Counted from the stretch's first letter, positions 1-8,055 are shown. The stretch is DNA of 37,494 nt from CAVEFW01 sp964579575 (GCA_964579575.1 CAZOGL010000015.1:1-37494), one strand, 5' to 3'. The notes: generated by a model not told the origin, from the sequence alone. Numbers and translations: made by a program.

Positions 1-150
1 CGATCCAGCACCTTTGCCGCCGAGTCGCACTCTTACCATCCCCCGCCGCCTAGCCACACGCTTACTGTTCGCCGTCGACGCTCGCGCGATCCAGCACCTT
101 TGCCGCCGAGTCGCACTCTTACCATCCCCCGCCGCCTAGCCGCACTCTTA
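1..150. repeat. 86-bp imperfect tandem repeat at the left edge
   Basis: Bases 1-55 and 87-141 are identical over 55 bp, giving a period of 86 bp. Inside this, the 10-mer CGCACTCTTA occurs at 26-35, 112-121 and 141-150; the last copy contains the stop codon (TTA at 148-150, read as TAA on the minus strand) of the methyltransferase. A diverged copy, CACACGCTTA, lies at 55-64. The window starts exactly at the first base of the repeated 55-mer, which suggests an assembly end in an unresolved repeat, so the true copy number may be higher. Confidence 0.9.
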
Positions 151-942
151 GCACTTGGCGACCTTGAACACCTCAGCAGTGAAAGAAACCTCCTCGTCGC
201 CCACGACCGTCTCGACGGCATATCCAGGCTTGAATCCCGCATCTACCGCCACCTCATGGCTCTCAATCGTCTCAGCCGCGACGAAGCCTGCCTCGAGCAG
301 CTCCGTCATAAACGTCTCACGGGACGGAGCGGCTTGAATACTGTTACCAATCGCCTTCGCACGCTCCACCACTCCCTCGTCACGCGCACCGTCCGCAGTC
401 ACCATCTCGCAAACCAAGATGCCTCCCGGCTTGAGCACACGATATATCTCACGCAAACAACGCGCCCGGTCAAAGACAAGGTTGATGACGCTGTTGACCC
501 AAACCATGTCGATGCTTCCCTCTTGGATTCCACCCGCTTCGAGGTCCTCGGGAAACCCCAAGATGAACGCCATGTTGTTCTCGGTCAATCCGCTCTTGGA
601 CGCGGCATGGGCCGACCATTCCGCCGCCTCCTCGATATAGCTCACTCCCCAATCAAGACCAATCGCGCGCCCCGCCTTTCCGACGCGTCCACTCAACTTG
701 TACACGCCTCGCCCACGGCGACACCCGATGTCAAGCGTGGTTTTTCCCTCGAGGTCGTCCGGGACCGTCATCTTGCAAAGACTCGCCCACCCGTATTCGA
801 ATTGCTTGCCGCCATAGAAGGCGCGCAACCGCTCGGTGTAGGCATCGGTTCCGGTCGTCGCATCGATGATCGGTGCAACGTCGATGCCTTCAATCACCGG
901 AGCGGTTTTCCTCTCCGTGTGGTCAGCGCCAATTGGACACAT
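148..942 (-). CDS. class I SAM-dependent methyltransferase
   Basis: The 264-residue protein has a Rossmann-type methyltransferase fold. The SAM-binding motif I is LDIGCRRGRG at about residues 71-80, with Arg where the usual glycine of GCGxG stands. An acidic motif II lies near GLDWG and the post-motif 'IYRVLKPGGILVCEM' is typical of Methyltransf_11/31 proteins. The ATG start is supported by a strong GAGGAGG site just upstream. There is no membrane segment and no ArsM-type cysteine set, so I do not assign a substrate. It lies 94 bp downstream of copA on the same strand, and a 27-bp sequence from the end of copA is repeated just before its start. Being the last gene before the edge repeat, it may share the copper operon transcript, but a copper role is unproven. 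Confidence 0.75.
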   Translation of the reverse strand: MCPIGADHTERKTAPVIEGIDVAPIIDATTGTDAYTERLRAFYGGKQFEYGWASLCKMTVPDDLEGKTTLDIGCRRGRGVYKLSGRVGKAGRAIGLDWGVSYIEEAAEWSAHAASKSGLTENNMAFILGFPEDLEAGGIQEGSIDMVWVNSVINLVFDRARCLREIYRVLKPGGILVCEMVTADGARDEGVVERAKAIGNSIQAAPSRETFMTELLEAGFVAAETIESHEVAVDAGFKPGYAVETVVGDEEVSFTAEVFKVAKC

Positions 943-950
943 GGTTCCTC

Positions 951-1047
951 CTCACAAAATCACCGCCTAAGCGATGCTTATCTCTATACTCGAAATGCGG
1001 CGAAAACGCCGAAATCCGACCTCACAAAATCACCGCCTAGGCGATGC
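951..1047. repeat. 27-bp direct repeat of the copA 3' end
   Basis: Bases 951-977 and 1021-1047 match at 26 of 27 positions, with a 70-bp period. The right copy contains the copA stop codon (CTA at 1037-1039, TAG on the minus strand); the left copy has TAA at the equivalent place. The left copy also supplies part of the ribosome binding region of the downstream methyltransferase. Confidence 0.9.
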
Positions 1048-1246
1048 CTGTCACCTCGTACCCCGCGTCGACGACAGCCGCCGTCAAAACATCATCGGCA
1101 ACCTCTTCGGACAATTTCGCCACCGCAGACTTACCCTCGAGATCCACGACCGCCTCAACAACGCCATCAACGCCTTCCAACGCCTTCTTGACATGGGCGA
1201 CGCAGTGCTGACACATCATACCCTCCACCATCAGTTTCTTTTCCAT
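1037..1246 (-). CDS. copZ: internal in-frame start giving a free CopZ-like copper chaperone
   Basis: Within copA, the ATG whose first base is 1246 is preceded by the site AAAGGAG with a 6-nt spacer. It would start a 69-residue protein beginning MEKKLMVEGMMCQHC, which is a complete HMA domain with CxxC, the usual size of CopZ. The frame is that of copA, so the same DNA could encode both the last domain of the ATPase and a free chaperone. Alternatively copA and copZ were once separate genes and the intervening stop was lost, leaving the old ribosome binding site. I see the signal; use of this start is inference. CopZ normally hands Cu(I) to CopA. Confidence 0.6.
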   Translation of the reverse strand: MEKKLMVEGMMCQHCVAHVKKALEGVDGVVEAVVDLEGKSAVAKLSEEVADDVLTAAVVDAGYEVTGIA

Positions 1247-3694
1247 GATCGGCTCCTTTCGTTTTGCTTGTTCCTTGTCCTTCTTATCACTACCGCGATG
1301 ACTCCCGTCCTCGCGCATAGATTCCTTTGCCTGCTGCTCTTGGGCGACCTGCTTCGCGCGACTTATGCTCTCGCTCGGATTCCACCCGCGCAAACGCAGC
1401 GCATTCGACACGACGCACACGCTCGAACAACTCATAGCCGCCGCGGCGATCATCGGGTTGAGGCTGAACCCGAAAACGCTCAGGGCGCCCGCCGCCACGG
1501 GGATACAGATAGCGTTGTAGAACAACGCCCAGAAGAGGTTTTGCTTGATGTTGCGAAGCGTCGCGCGCGACAACTGGATACCCGAGGCGACGTCCAAGAG
1601 GTCGTTTCGGACAAGCACCATGTCCGCGCTCTCGATGGCGACGTCGGTGCCGGCACCAATTGCGATGCCGACGTCGGCGCGAGCAAGAGCGGGCGCATCG
1701 TTGACTCCGTCCCCCACCATGGCGACCTTTCCTTTTGCAGCAAGCTTGCGGACAACTTCCTCCTTGTCTTGGGGCAAAACGTCGGCGACAACCTCATCGA
1801 CGCCGACCTGCCCAGCGATGGCCGCCGCCGTACGGGCGTTATCCCCCGTCAACATGACGGTGCGGATGCCCATGGAGCGCAACTCCCCGATCGCGGCCGC
1901 GCTTGTCGGTTTCGGAACGTCTGCCACCGCCACGCCTCCGAGCAAGACGCCGTCCAAGGCGAACAGGAGCGGCGTCGCACCCTCGTCGGCCTTGGCCTCG
2001 AGCCACTCCGCAAACGAGGAGATATCGACCCCTTCCTCTTCCATGAGCAGGGCGTTACCGGCGACCAAGGCCTTGCCCTCGTACACGCCGCGCAAACCTC
2101 GACCGGGAACTTGGACGAAGTCGGTGACCGGCGCAGGGGGCTTGCAACCACGCTCGATTGCATGGAGGCAGATAGCTTGGGCAAGGGGGTGCTCGGATTG
2201 GGCCTCGATAGCCCACGCGTAACGCAACAGGTCCTTCTTGGACATGCGCCCCGTATCCGCCGCGCTGCCATGCGCGTCAATCCCCGCACACCTGACCCCC
2301 ACGACGCACGCACTCCCCGTGGTGATCGTACCGGTCTTATCGAGGACGACCGTCTTGATATCATGGGCATTCTCAAGCGCCTCAGCGCTCTTCACGAGTA
2401 TGCCCGCCTTGGCACCGCGACCCGTTCCGACCATGATCGCCGTCGGTGTCGCTAACCCTAAGGCGCAAGGGCAACTGATGACAAGAACGGAGATGCCGTA
2501 GTTGATAGCCCTAGACCAATCCCCGCCCGTAATCACCATCCAGATGATGAACACCGCCACGGCGATGGTGATGACCACCGGGACGAATACGCCGCTGATC
2601 TTGTCGGCGATCTTCTCAATGGGGGCCTTGGTACTCGTCGCCTCGTCAACAAGGCGGATGATGCCGGCCAAGGCCGTATCGGCCCCTACGCGTTCGGCGC
2701 GCATGGTGAAATACCCTGTCGTGTTGACCGTTGCGCCCGTGACCTGCATACCCGCGACCTTGTCCACCGGGACGCTCTCGCCCGTGATCGCGCTCTCGTC
2801 GACCGTGCCTGCGCCCTCGAGCACGACCCCGTCAACTGGGACGCTCTCACCCGCGCGCACCGCAAGGACATCCCCTACGCGCACAAGGTCGACCGCGACC
2901 TGCTCTTGGGTCCCATCCGCAACGATGCGAGTCGCCGTCTTGGGCGCCAAGTCCATCAAGCTCGTGATCGCATCAGTGGTGCGGCTCTTCGCACGCGCCT
3001 CGAAAAACTTGCCGAGAGTGATAAGGGTCAAGATCATGGCCGCGCTCTCGAAGTACAGATCCATGGCGGCGTCGTGGGCGCCATCGAGGTTGCCCAACCC
3101 CAACGCGATGCCGATGCGATAGAGAGCCGCGATGCCGTATATCGTGCTCGCTGTCGACCCCAAGGCGATAAGGGAGTCCATGTTAGGATGGCCCGCGAAC
3201 AACGTCTTGAACCCGATACGGAAGAACTTGAAGTTCACAAAGATAACCGGCAACAGGAGCAAAAACTCCGTAAGCCCAAAGGTCATCATGTTCTCATGCC
3301 CGAGAAACACCGCAGGCAAAGGCCATCCAAACATATGGCCCATGGAGATATAGAACAAGGGAATCGTAAACACGCAACTGACGATGAGGCGCATCTTTAC
3401 CTGGGCGGCCTCCTTTGCCGCCGCGTCTCCAGCACCCGACGAGCTCGCAGCAAGGGCAGGCACAGCCCCACCCCCGCCTGCCGCAGGACGGGGATATGCC
3501 CCATAACCGGCCGCCTCGACCGCCGCCGAAACGGCTGCGAGCACCTCAGGCCCACCCTCGTACTCGACCTCCATACTGTTTTTCAAAAGGTTGACCGTGG
3601 CAGAGGTCACGCCCTCGACGCCATTGGCCGCCCGGTCAACACGCGCGCTGCACGCCGCGCAGGTCATACCCGTTACATCAAACGTTTGCTTCAT
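1037..3694 (-). CDS. copA: copper-translocating P1B-type ATPase with N- and C-terminal HMA domains
   Basis: An 885-residue Cu(I) export ATPase of the inner membrane. In order: an N-terminal heavy-metal-associated domain (GMTCAAC, residues 9-15), a Gly/Ala linker, membrane helices, the actuator TGES at 304-307, the membrane CPC motif at 408-410, the phosphorylation site DKTGT at 452-456, SEHP at about 500-503, and the hinge GDGVNDAP. The core is followed by a charged Lys/Glu/Arg linker and then a second HMA domain (GMMCQHC) from about residue 817. A C-terminal HMA domain is unusual, since CopZ is normally a separate protein. The ATG is preceded by AGAGGGA and lies 9 nt after the csoR stop, so csoR-copA is an operon. 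CPC predicts Cu(I)/Ag(I) rather than Zn. Confidence 0.95.
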   Translation of the reverse strand: MKQTFDVTGMTCAACSARVDRAANGVEGVTSATVNLLKNSMEVEYEGGPEVLAAVSAAVEAAGYGAYPRPAAGGGGAVPALAASSSGAGDAAAKEAAQVKMRLIVSCVFTIPLFYISMGHMFGWPLPAVFLGHENMMTFGLTEFLLLLPVIFVNFKFFRIGFKTLFAGHPNMDSLIALGSTASTIYGIAALYRIGIALGLGNLDGAHDAAMDLYFESAAMILTLITLGKFFEARAKSRTTDAITSLMDLAPKTATRIVADGTQEQVAVDLVRVGDVLAVRAGESVPVDGVVLEGAGTVDESAITGESVPVDKVAGMQVTGATVNTTGYFTMRAERVGADTALAGIIRLVDEATSTKAPIEKIADKISGVFVPVVITIAVAVFIIWMVITGGDWSRAINYGISVLVISCPCALGLATPTAIMVGTGRGAKAGILVKSAEALENAHDIKTVVLDKTGTITTGSACVVGVRCAGIDAHGSAADTGRMSKKDLLRYAWAIEAQSEHPLAQAICLHAIERGCKPPAPVTDFVQVPGRGLRGVYEGKALVAGNALLMEEEGVDISSFAEWLEAKADEGATPLLFALDGVLLGGVAVADVPKPTSAAAIGELRSMGIRTVMLTGDNARTAAAIAGQVGVDEVVADVLPQDKEEVVRKLAAKGKVAMVGDGVNDAPALARADVGIAIGAGTDVAIESADMVLVRNDLLDVASGIQLSRATLRNIKQNLFWALFYNAICIPVAAGALSVFGFSLNPMIAAAAMSCSSVCVVSNALRLRGWNPSESISRAKQVAQEQQAKESMREDGSHRGSDKKDKEQAKRKEPIMEKKLMVEGMMCQHCVAHVKKALEGVDGVVEAVVDLEGKSAVAKLSEEVADDVLTAAVVDAGYEVTGIA

Positions 3695-3703
3695 GGCGTC
3701 CCT

Positions 3704-3930
3704 CTATCGGTTGAAACGGCGAATGAGCTGCATAACCTCATCCACCACCTCGGTGTTGCCCTCGGTTATCTGCTCGACCACGCAAGTCTCCATGTGGTTT
3801 CTCAACATGATCTCGGACACCCGATGAATAGCACTCTCAGCCGCGGCGAGCTGGGTGAGGATGTCGCCGCAGTAGCGATTGTCGTCGATCATCGCCTTAC
3901 ATCCGTTGAGTTGACCGATGGCTCGATTCA
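3704..3930 (-). CDS. csoR: CsoR-family copper-sensing repressor, N-terminus lost in gap
   Basis: The readable part is about 75 codons, running from the N gap to a TAG stop at 3704. In-frame sequence upstream of the ATG at 3892 continues into the gap (NRAIGQLNGCKA), matching the CsoR/RcnR helix that is normally RIEGQVRG, so the gene starts inside the gap and the ATG at 3892 is not the true start. The Cu(I) ligand triad of CsoR (Cys-His-Cys) is visible as the Cys of NRYC and the His and Cys of NHMETC. An extra cysteine sits in the first helix (GCK). Proteins of this family bind DNA as all-helical tetramers and release it on binding Cu(I). Position directly before copA supports autoregulation of the copper operon. 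Confidence 0.85.
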
Positions 3931-4030
3931 NNNNNNNNNNNNNNNNNNNNNNNNNNNNNNNNNNNNNNNNNNNNNNNNNNNNNNNNNNNNNNNNNNNNNN
4001 NNNNNNNNNNNNNNNNNNNNNNNNNNNNNN
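3931..4030. other. assembly gap (100 N)
   Basis: One hundred Ns replace unknown sequence between the start of csoR and the 3' flank of rplL. The two flanks share no visible overlap. The csoR start, its promoter and operator, and the rplL terminator probably lie here. Confidence 0.99.
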
Positions 4031-4072
4031 GGAGTGTGCGCACTCTCGAGTAAATTTGCCCTGCGGCTGAAT

Positions 4073-4447
4073 TTACTTGATGGTGACAGCTGCACCTGCC
4101 TCCTCGAGCTTGGCCTTGATCTCCTCGGCCTTGTCCTTGGCAACCTTCTCCTGGATGGGAGCAGGAGCGCCCTCGACAGCAGCCTTTGCCTCCTTGAGGC
4201 CGAGGCCGGTGATCTCGCGGACGACCTTGATGACAGCAATCTTGTTGTCACCGAAGCCCTCGAGGATAACGTCAAACTCGGTCTTCTCCTCAGCACCAGC
4301 ACCAGCAGCACCAGCATCTGCGGCGACTGCAACAGCAGCGGTAGCGGAGACACCGAAGGTCTCGCAAATCAAATCACGAAGTTCAGCAAGCTCGATGAGG
4401 GTCTTCTCACCGAGGGCCTCAACGATCTCAGCGTTGGTAAGAGCCAT
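4073..4447 (-). CDS. rplL: 50S ribosomal protein L7/L12
   Basis: A 124-residue acidic, Ala/Glu/Lys-rich protein with the L12 layout: an N-terminal helical dimerisation domain (NAEIVEALGEKTLIELAELR), an Ala-rich flexible hinge at about residues 38-53 and the C-terminal factor-binding domain (EFDVILEGFGDNKIAVIKVV, GLGLKEAKAAVE). L7/L12 dimers bind L10 and recruit translation GTPases. The ATG is preceded by GAAAGG. It follows rplJ by 114 nt in the usual order. An 8-bp inverted repeat (4049-4056 with 4070-4077) includes the stop codon, but no T-tract follows it before the gap. Confidence 0.98.
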   Translation of the reverse strand: MALTNAEIVEALGEKTLIELAELRDLICETFGVSATAAVAVAADAGAAGAGAEEKTEFDVILEGFGDNKIAVIKVVREITGLGLKEAKAAVEGAPAPIQEKVAKDKAEEIKAKLEEAGAAVTIK

Positions 4448-4562
4448 GTTAGTTTCCTTTCAACAATTGCCCTACGAGGCAATGTCGTACATTTCTAGTT
4501 TTCCTACCGGCAAGGCGCGACCATTTCGCATCATGCCGATGCCGCCATATGACGGCGTGTTG

Positions 4563-5048
4563 CTATGCAGCCTCCTTTTCGGACATCTCGCCAATGGCGA
4601 TAGCCAGCTGGGAAGCGACAGCAGTGAGGGAAGAAGCAATCTGACCAAGCAGCTGATCCTTGGACGGCAGGCTTGCGATGGTCTTGAAAGCGTCTACATC
4701 CTGGAACTCACCGTCCATGATGCCACCCTTGAGCTCGAGATTTTCGTTCTGGGACGCAAAATCCTTCAGAGCCTTTGCGGGAGCAACAGCGTCCTCCTTT
4801 GCGAAGACAAAAGCGGACGGACCCTCGAGAATAGAATCCATGTTGGGCATCTCAAGGTCAGCAAGCGCGCGCTTCATAAGCGTGTTCTTGCAAACAGTCA
4901 TGGTACCCTGAGCTGCGCGAATATCGCGACGAAGCTGTTGGAACTCCTTGACAGTGAGACCGCGGTAGTCGACAACCCAAACGGCAACGACACCCTCGAG
5001 CTCGGCCTTGATGGCAGCAAGACTCTCGACGTTTTGTGCATTCGGCAT
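4563..5048 (-). CDS. rplJ: 50S ribosomal protein L10
   Basis: A 161-residue protein with typical L10 features: a start region beginning MPNAQNVESLAAI, then VVDYRGLTVKEFQQLR, and KNTLMKRAL. L10 is the base of the ribosomal stalk that binds L7/L12 dimers next to 23S rRNA. The start at 5048 is chosen over an in-frame ATG at 5168 because GAAAGGAGG lies just before it and the upstream part overlaps the attenuator hairpin. Expression is probably autoregulated by L10 or the L10-L12 complex binding the leader RNA at 5155-5262. Confidence 0.98.
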   Translation of the reverse strand: MPNAQNVESLAAIKAELEGVVAVWVVDYRGLTVKEFQQLRRDIRAAQGTMTVCKNTLMKRALADLEMPNMDSILEGPSAFVFAKEDAVAPAKALKDFASQNENLELKGGIMDGEFQDVDAFKTIASLPSKDQLLGQIASSLTAVASQLAIAIGEMSEKEAA

Positions 5049-5103
5049 AGTATGCACCTCCTTTCCACATACGCTCATGTTCCGCGCAGTGGGAGGAGTC
5101 GTC

Positions 5104-5144
5104 ACTAAAAAACAACCCCTGCCGTCATCAGACAGCAGGGGCCG
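5104..5144 (-). terminator. intrinsic attenuator in the rplJ leader
   Basis: On the minus strand CCCCTGC (5141-5135) pairs with GCAGGGG (5122-5116) and is followed by TTGTTTTTT. This is a standard intrinsic terminator placed 56 nt before the rplJ start, after the L10 leader, so it most likely acts as an attenuator rather than an end-of-operon terminator. Confidence 0.8.
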
Positions 5145-5154
5145 CAAAAAACAA

Positions 5155-5262
5155 ACTATGCAGACCACCTCGGCGGGCCGCTCTTGGCGATTAAACCCTT
5201 ACGGGTACCAGCTGTCTTTGGCAGCGGAACGGTTAACGTTCAGCTGTGTTCTAAAACACAGC
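5155..5262 (-). ncRNA. L10 (rplJ) leader RNA
   Basis: The transcript between promoter and attenuator carries the conserved L10-leader signature: CCGCTGCCAAAGACAGC (complement of 5211-5227), then the GGTACCCGTAAGGG stem and the CCGCCGAGG element (complement of 5168-5176). In known cases L10/L12 binds this kink-turn RNA and represses rplJL expression. A covariance-model search with the Rfam L10 leader would confirm it. Confidence 0.8.
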
Positions 5263-5268
5263 CTTTGC

Positions 5269-5297
5269 ATGATAACCCAAGACACGCCGCCTTGCAA
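5269..5297 (-). promoter_or_regulatory. rplJL promoter
   Basis: On the minus strand a -35 box TTGCAA (5297-5292), a 17-nt spacer and a -10 box TATCAT (5274-5269) lie directly upstream of the L10 leader. Spacing and position fit a housekeeping sigma factor promoter. Confidence 0.75.
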
Positions 5298-5472
5298 CGT
5301 CTTTTTGGAATTAATCCCGCACTAGCAGGGGGAATTGTCCCAAAACAACGTACAAGTTACCACGTACGAATCACCACATGCAGCGAGCAAACCTGTCGTC
5401 AACGCGCTAGCCCGCTCCTTTCGGCCCATGACCTTTCCCGCGGTCAACGTTTCTATATCCTGCGGTTTTCGT

Positions 5473-5481
5473 TGCTATACT
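5473..5481 (+). promoter_or_regulatory. extended -10 promoter of the cation transporter gene
   Basis: TGCTATACT lies 44 nt before the ATG at 5525: a TGn extension followed by the -10 hexamer TATACT. No clear -35 hexamer is present at 17 nt. The same TGC-plus-hexamer arrangement precedes ychF and the ATP synthase operon. Confidence 0.55.
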
Positions 5482-5524
5482 AATCAAAAACATCCTAAAA
5501 CACCCGACAAAACCAGGAGAGACC

Positions 5525-6618
5525 ATGACGGAAGAAGCCGCAGAGACAACCACGGACGCCACCTCCAACACCGACCCCGACACCGACCCAAACGNNNNNN
5601 NNNNNNNNNNNNNNNNNNNNNNNNNNNNNNNNNNNNNNNNNNNNNNNNNNNNNNNNNNNNNNNNNNNNNNNNNNNNNNNNNNNNNNNNNNNNNNGGCAAT
5701 ATCGGTGTCGCAATCGTCAAGTTCATCGCGTCTGCGGTATCCGGCTCATCGGCCATGTTTTCCGAAGCCATCCACTCGCTCGTTGATTCCGGAAACGGCA
5801 TCCTGATCCTTGTTGGCATGAAGAAGGCCCAACGAAAGCCCGATTTCCACCACCCCTTTGGCTCCGGCAAGGAGCTGTATTTCTACACCCTCATAGTCGC
5901 CCTCGCCATCTTCCTGCTCGGCGGCGGTGTCGCAATCTGGGAAGGCGTCGGCGCGGTCAGGGAATCGCTCGCGGGACACAACACCATCGGCGACCCGCTC
6001 GTCAGCTACATCGTCCTTATCGCATGCGCCCTCATCGAAGGCATGTCGCTGCGCGTGGCCGTAAAGAATTTCAATGCCGCTCGAGGCAGCATGCGCACCT
6101 TCGAATTCATCCGCTATGCCAAAGATCCGTCCATCTACACCGTCGTCCTCGAAGACACCGCTGCTGAGACCGGCCTGTTGCTCGCGTTCATCGGTACGAT
6201 TCTCACCCACGCCACCCAAAACACCATCTTCGACGGTGCGGCTTCCATCCTCATCGGCTTGTTGCTTTGTGCTGTCGCTATCGTTTTACTCAAGGAGACG
6301 AGGGGCCTGTTGGTTGGCGAGGGCGTCACCGAAGCGGAGATCGACGAGATGCGCGCCATCGTGACTGAGGACGATAACGTTCTTGAGTGCGGCAAGATCC
6401 TCACCATGTACATGGGTCCCGCCAGCCTCGTCGTAGCCATGGACGTCACACTCGCCCCCGACCTTGAATACTACGAGCTTGACGAGGTAACCGACGAGAT
6501 CGAGAACCGTATCGCACAACGTTGGCCGGAGACCGCTCAAGTCTATGTTGAGATCGAGCGGCTCGACGGCGTCGTTGCCCAACATAACGCCCAAGACAGG
6601 TGGGGGTCCAAAAGCTAG
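5525..6618 (+). CDS. cation diffusion facilitator family transporter (ZnT9/SLC30A9-like), interrupted by gap
   Basis: A divalent-cation/proton antiporter of the cytoplasmic membrane. The start ATG has AGGAG just upstream and gives an N-terminus rich in Thr, Asp and Glu. After the N gap come the CDF metal-site helix with HSLVD, the sequence HHPFGSGKELYFY that marks this CDF subgroup, several hydrophobic helices, a second metal helix in which LEDTAAETG supplies the conserved acidic residue, and a C-terminal cytoplasmic domain. The left and right parts are in different frames only because the gap is set to 100 N; true gap length is unknown. Zn, Mn or Fe are possible substrates. It is divergent from rplJL. 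The last codons and TAG are repeated downstream (see 6610-6669). Confidence 0.85.
5595..5694. other. assembly gap (100 N) inside the cation transporter gene
   Basis: The gap removes part of the first membrane helices of the transporter. The flanks show no overlap, so some sequence is really missing. Confidence 0.99.
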
Positions 6619-6720
6619 GTCCGCAGGAAACGAAAGCTAAAGCTCCGCGAAAACAAAGCTAGGCCCGCAAAATCGCCTATGTCACAAAATCCTCTTATGT
6701 CACAAAATCGCCTATGTCGC
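6610..6720. repeat. degenerate repeats of the transporter 3' end and an ATGTCACAAAAT repeat
   Basis: AAAGCTAGGTCCGCA around the stop codon (6611-6625) recurs as AAAGCTAGGCCCGCA (6655-6669), with a more diverged copy at 6633-6648. It is followed by about three 17-18 bp copies containing TATGTCACAAAAT or TATGTCGCAAAA up to 6724. No reading frame of interest spans the repeats. Confidence 0.8.
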
Positions 6721-6750
6721 AAAAGGGCCACGGTGTCATTCCCGTGGCCC
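6721..6750 (-). terminator. probable ychF terminator
   Basis: GGGCCACGG (6725-6733) and CCGTGGCCC (6742-6750) form a perfect 9-bp stem with an 8-nt loop. Reading the minus strand, the stem is followed by TTTT (complement of 6721-6724). It lies 73 nt beyond the ychF stop. It could also end convergent transcription from the transporter, although the plus-strand side has no T-tract. Confidence 0.65.
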
Positions 6751-6823
6751 TCAAAAATCGACGTCACAACAACGGCGAACAAGACTGCGCTCTGAACACA
6801 ATGCCGGCGAACAAGGTTAAAGA

Positions 6824-7888
6824 CTAAACGTTGAATTTAAAGTGCATGACGTCGCCGTCTTGAACGACGTATTCCTTGCCTTCCTGGCGCAAGCGGCCCG
6901 CCTCACGACAACCCTTTTCCCCGTTCAACCGCACGTAATCCTCGAAACTCGCGGTCTCAGCCTTGATAAAGCCGCGCTCGAAGTCGGTGTGGATAACACC
7001 CGCGGCCTGAGGAGCCTTGCATCCCACCGGGATGGTCCAAGCTCGCGTCTCGTCCGGGCCGCTGGTGAAGTAGCTTTGGAGACCAAGCAAACGGTAGGCC
7101 GCCTTGATGAGACGAGCAAGGCCGCCCTCCTCGATGCCGAGTTCCTCCATGAACATGGCCGCATCCTCCGGGTCGAGCTCCGCGAGATCGGCCTCGACCT
7201 TCGCAGAAATCGGCACAGGGGTCTGTCCGTCAATCAGGGGCAACTCGTCATTGAGCTTGTCCTCGTCCACGTTGGCGATATAGAGCATGGGCTTCATGGT
7301 GATCAGGCAAAGCTCGCGGATGGCAGCTTGCTCCTCGGGAGTGAGGTCGAGCTGCAACGCGCGCTTTTCTTCCTCGAGTCCCGCATAGACCTTCTTGGCG
7401 GTCTCCAACTTAAATCGACCAGCCTTGTCGCGCTTTGCCTCCTTTTCGAGGCGGGGAATGGCCTTTTCGAGGGTGCCCATGTCGGCCAAGATCAGCTCCA
7501 TCTTGATGGTGTCCACATCAGCCATGGGGTCGATTTTGTGGGAAACATGCTCGACATTGGGGTCGGAGAAAAAGCGAACCACCTGACAGATGGCGTTGGT
7601 CTCACGAATGTTCGCAAGGAACTTGTTGCCGAGGCCCTCGCCTTGGCTCGCGCCCGCCACAAGACCAGCAATGTCAACAAACTCGACAGTGGCGGGAATG
7701 ATCTTTGCGGGGTGGTCGATTTTCGCAAGCTCGTCGAGGCGCGTATCAGGAACGGGAATGATGCCAGTGTTGGGCTCGATAGTCGCAAAGGGGTAGTTTG
7801 CAGCAAAGCCCGTCTTTTTGGTCAGCGCGGTGAACAGCGAGGACTTGCCGACATTGGGCAGGCCCACAATACCGATGGAAAGTGCCAT
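6824..7888 (-). CDS. ychF: redox-regulated ATPase YchF (Obg-family P-loop protein)
   Basis: A full-length 354-residue protein. It has the P-loop GLPNVGKS at residues 9-16, the G3 region VDIAG, NVDE in place of the GTPase NKxD (the reason YchF/OLA1 prefers ATP), a helical coiled-coil insertion in the middle and a C-terminal TGS domain ending in KEYVVQDGDVMHFKF. YchF associates with ribosomes and is linked to oxidative stress responses. The ATG at 7888 is the conserved family start (MALSIGIVG). It stands alone with its own promoter-like element and terminator. Confidence 0.97.
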   Translation of the reverse strand: MALSIGIVGLPNVGKSSLFTALTKKTGFAANYPFATIEPNTGIIPVPDTRLDELAKIDHPAKIIPATVEFVDIAGLVAGASQGEGLGNKFLANIRETNAICQVVRFFSDPNVEHVSHKIDPMADVDTIKMELILADMGTLEKAIPRLEKEAKRDKAGRFKLETAKKVYAGLEEEKRALQLDLTPEEQAAIRELCLITMKPMLYIANVDEDKLNDELPLIDGQTPVPISAKVEADLAELDPEDAAMFMEELGIEEGGLARLIKAAYRLLGLQSYFTSGPDETRAWTIPVGCKAPQAAGVIHTDFERGFIKAETASFEDYVRLNGEKGCREAGRLRQEGKEYVVQDGDVMHFKFNV

Positions 7889-7926
7889 GGATGCTCTTTT
7901 CGTCTCAAATTATCTGTAACCGCACA

Positions 7927-7935
7927 ATGATAGCA
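7927..7935 (-). promoter_or_regulatory. extended -10 promoter of ychF
   Basis: On the minus strand TGCTATCAT lies about 40 nt before the ychF ATG. It is a TGn-extended -10 element without a clear -35, like those of the cation transporter and the atp operon. Confidence 0.5.
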
Positions 7936-7955
7936 AAGCAACAAGCAGGTTGGGG

Positions 7956-8055
7956 NNNNNNNNNNNNNNNNNNNNNNNNNNNNNNNNNNNNNNNNNNNNN
8001 NNNNNNNNNNNNNNNNNNNNNNNNNNNNNNNNNNNNNNNNNNNNNNNNNNNNNNN
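7956..8055. other. assembly gap (100 N) in intergenic DNA
   Basis: Unknown sequence between ychF and the Cys-rich protein gene; the flanks do not overlap. The stretch 7889-8236 otherwise holds the ychF promoter, this gap and the stem-loop at 8095-8125. Confidence 0.99.

Noticed and set aside
3931..4030. N runs as biological low-complexity regions
   Set aside because: All five are exactly 100 N, the conventional unknown-length scaffold gap.
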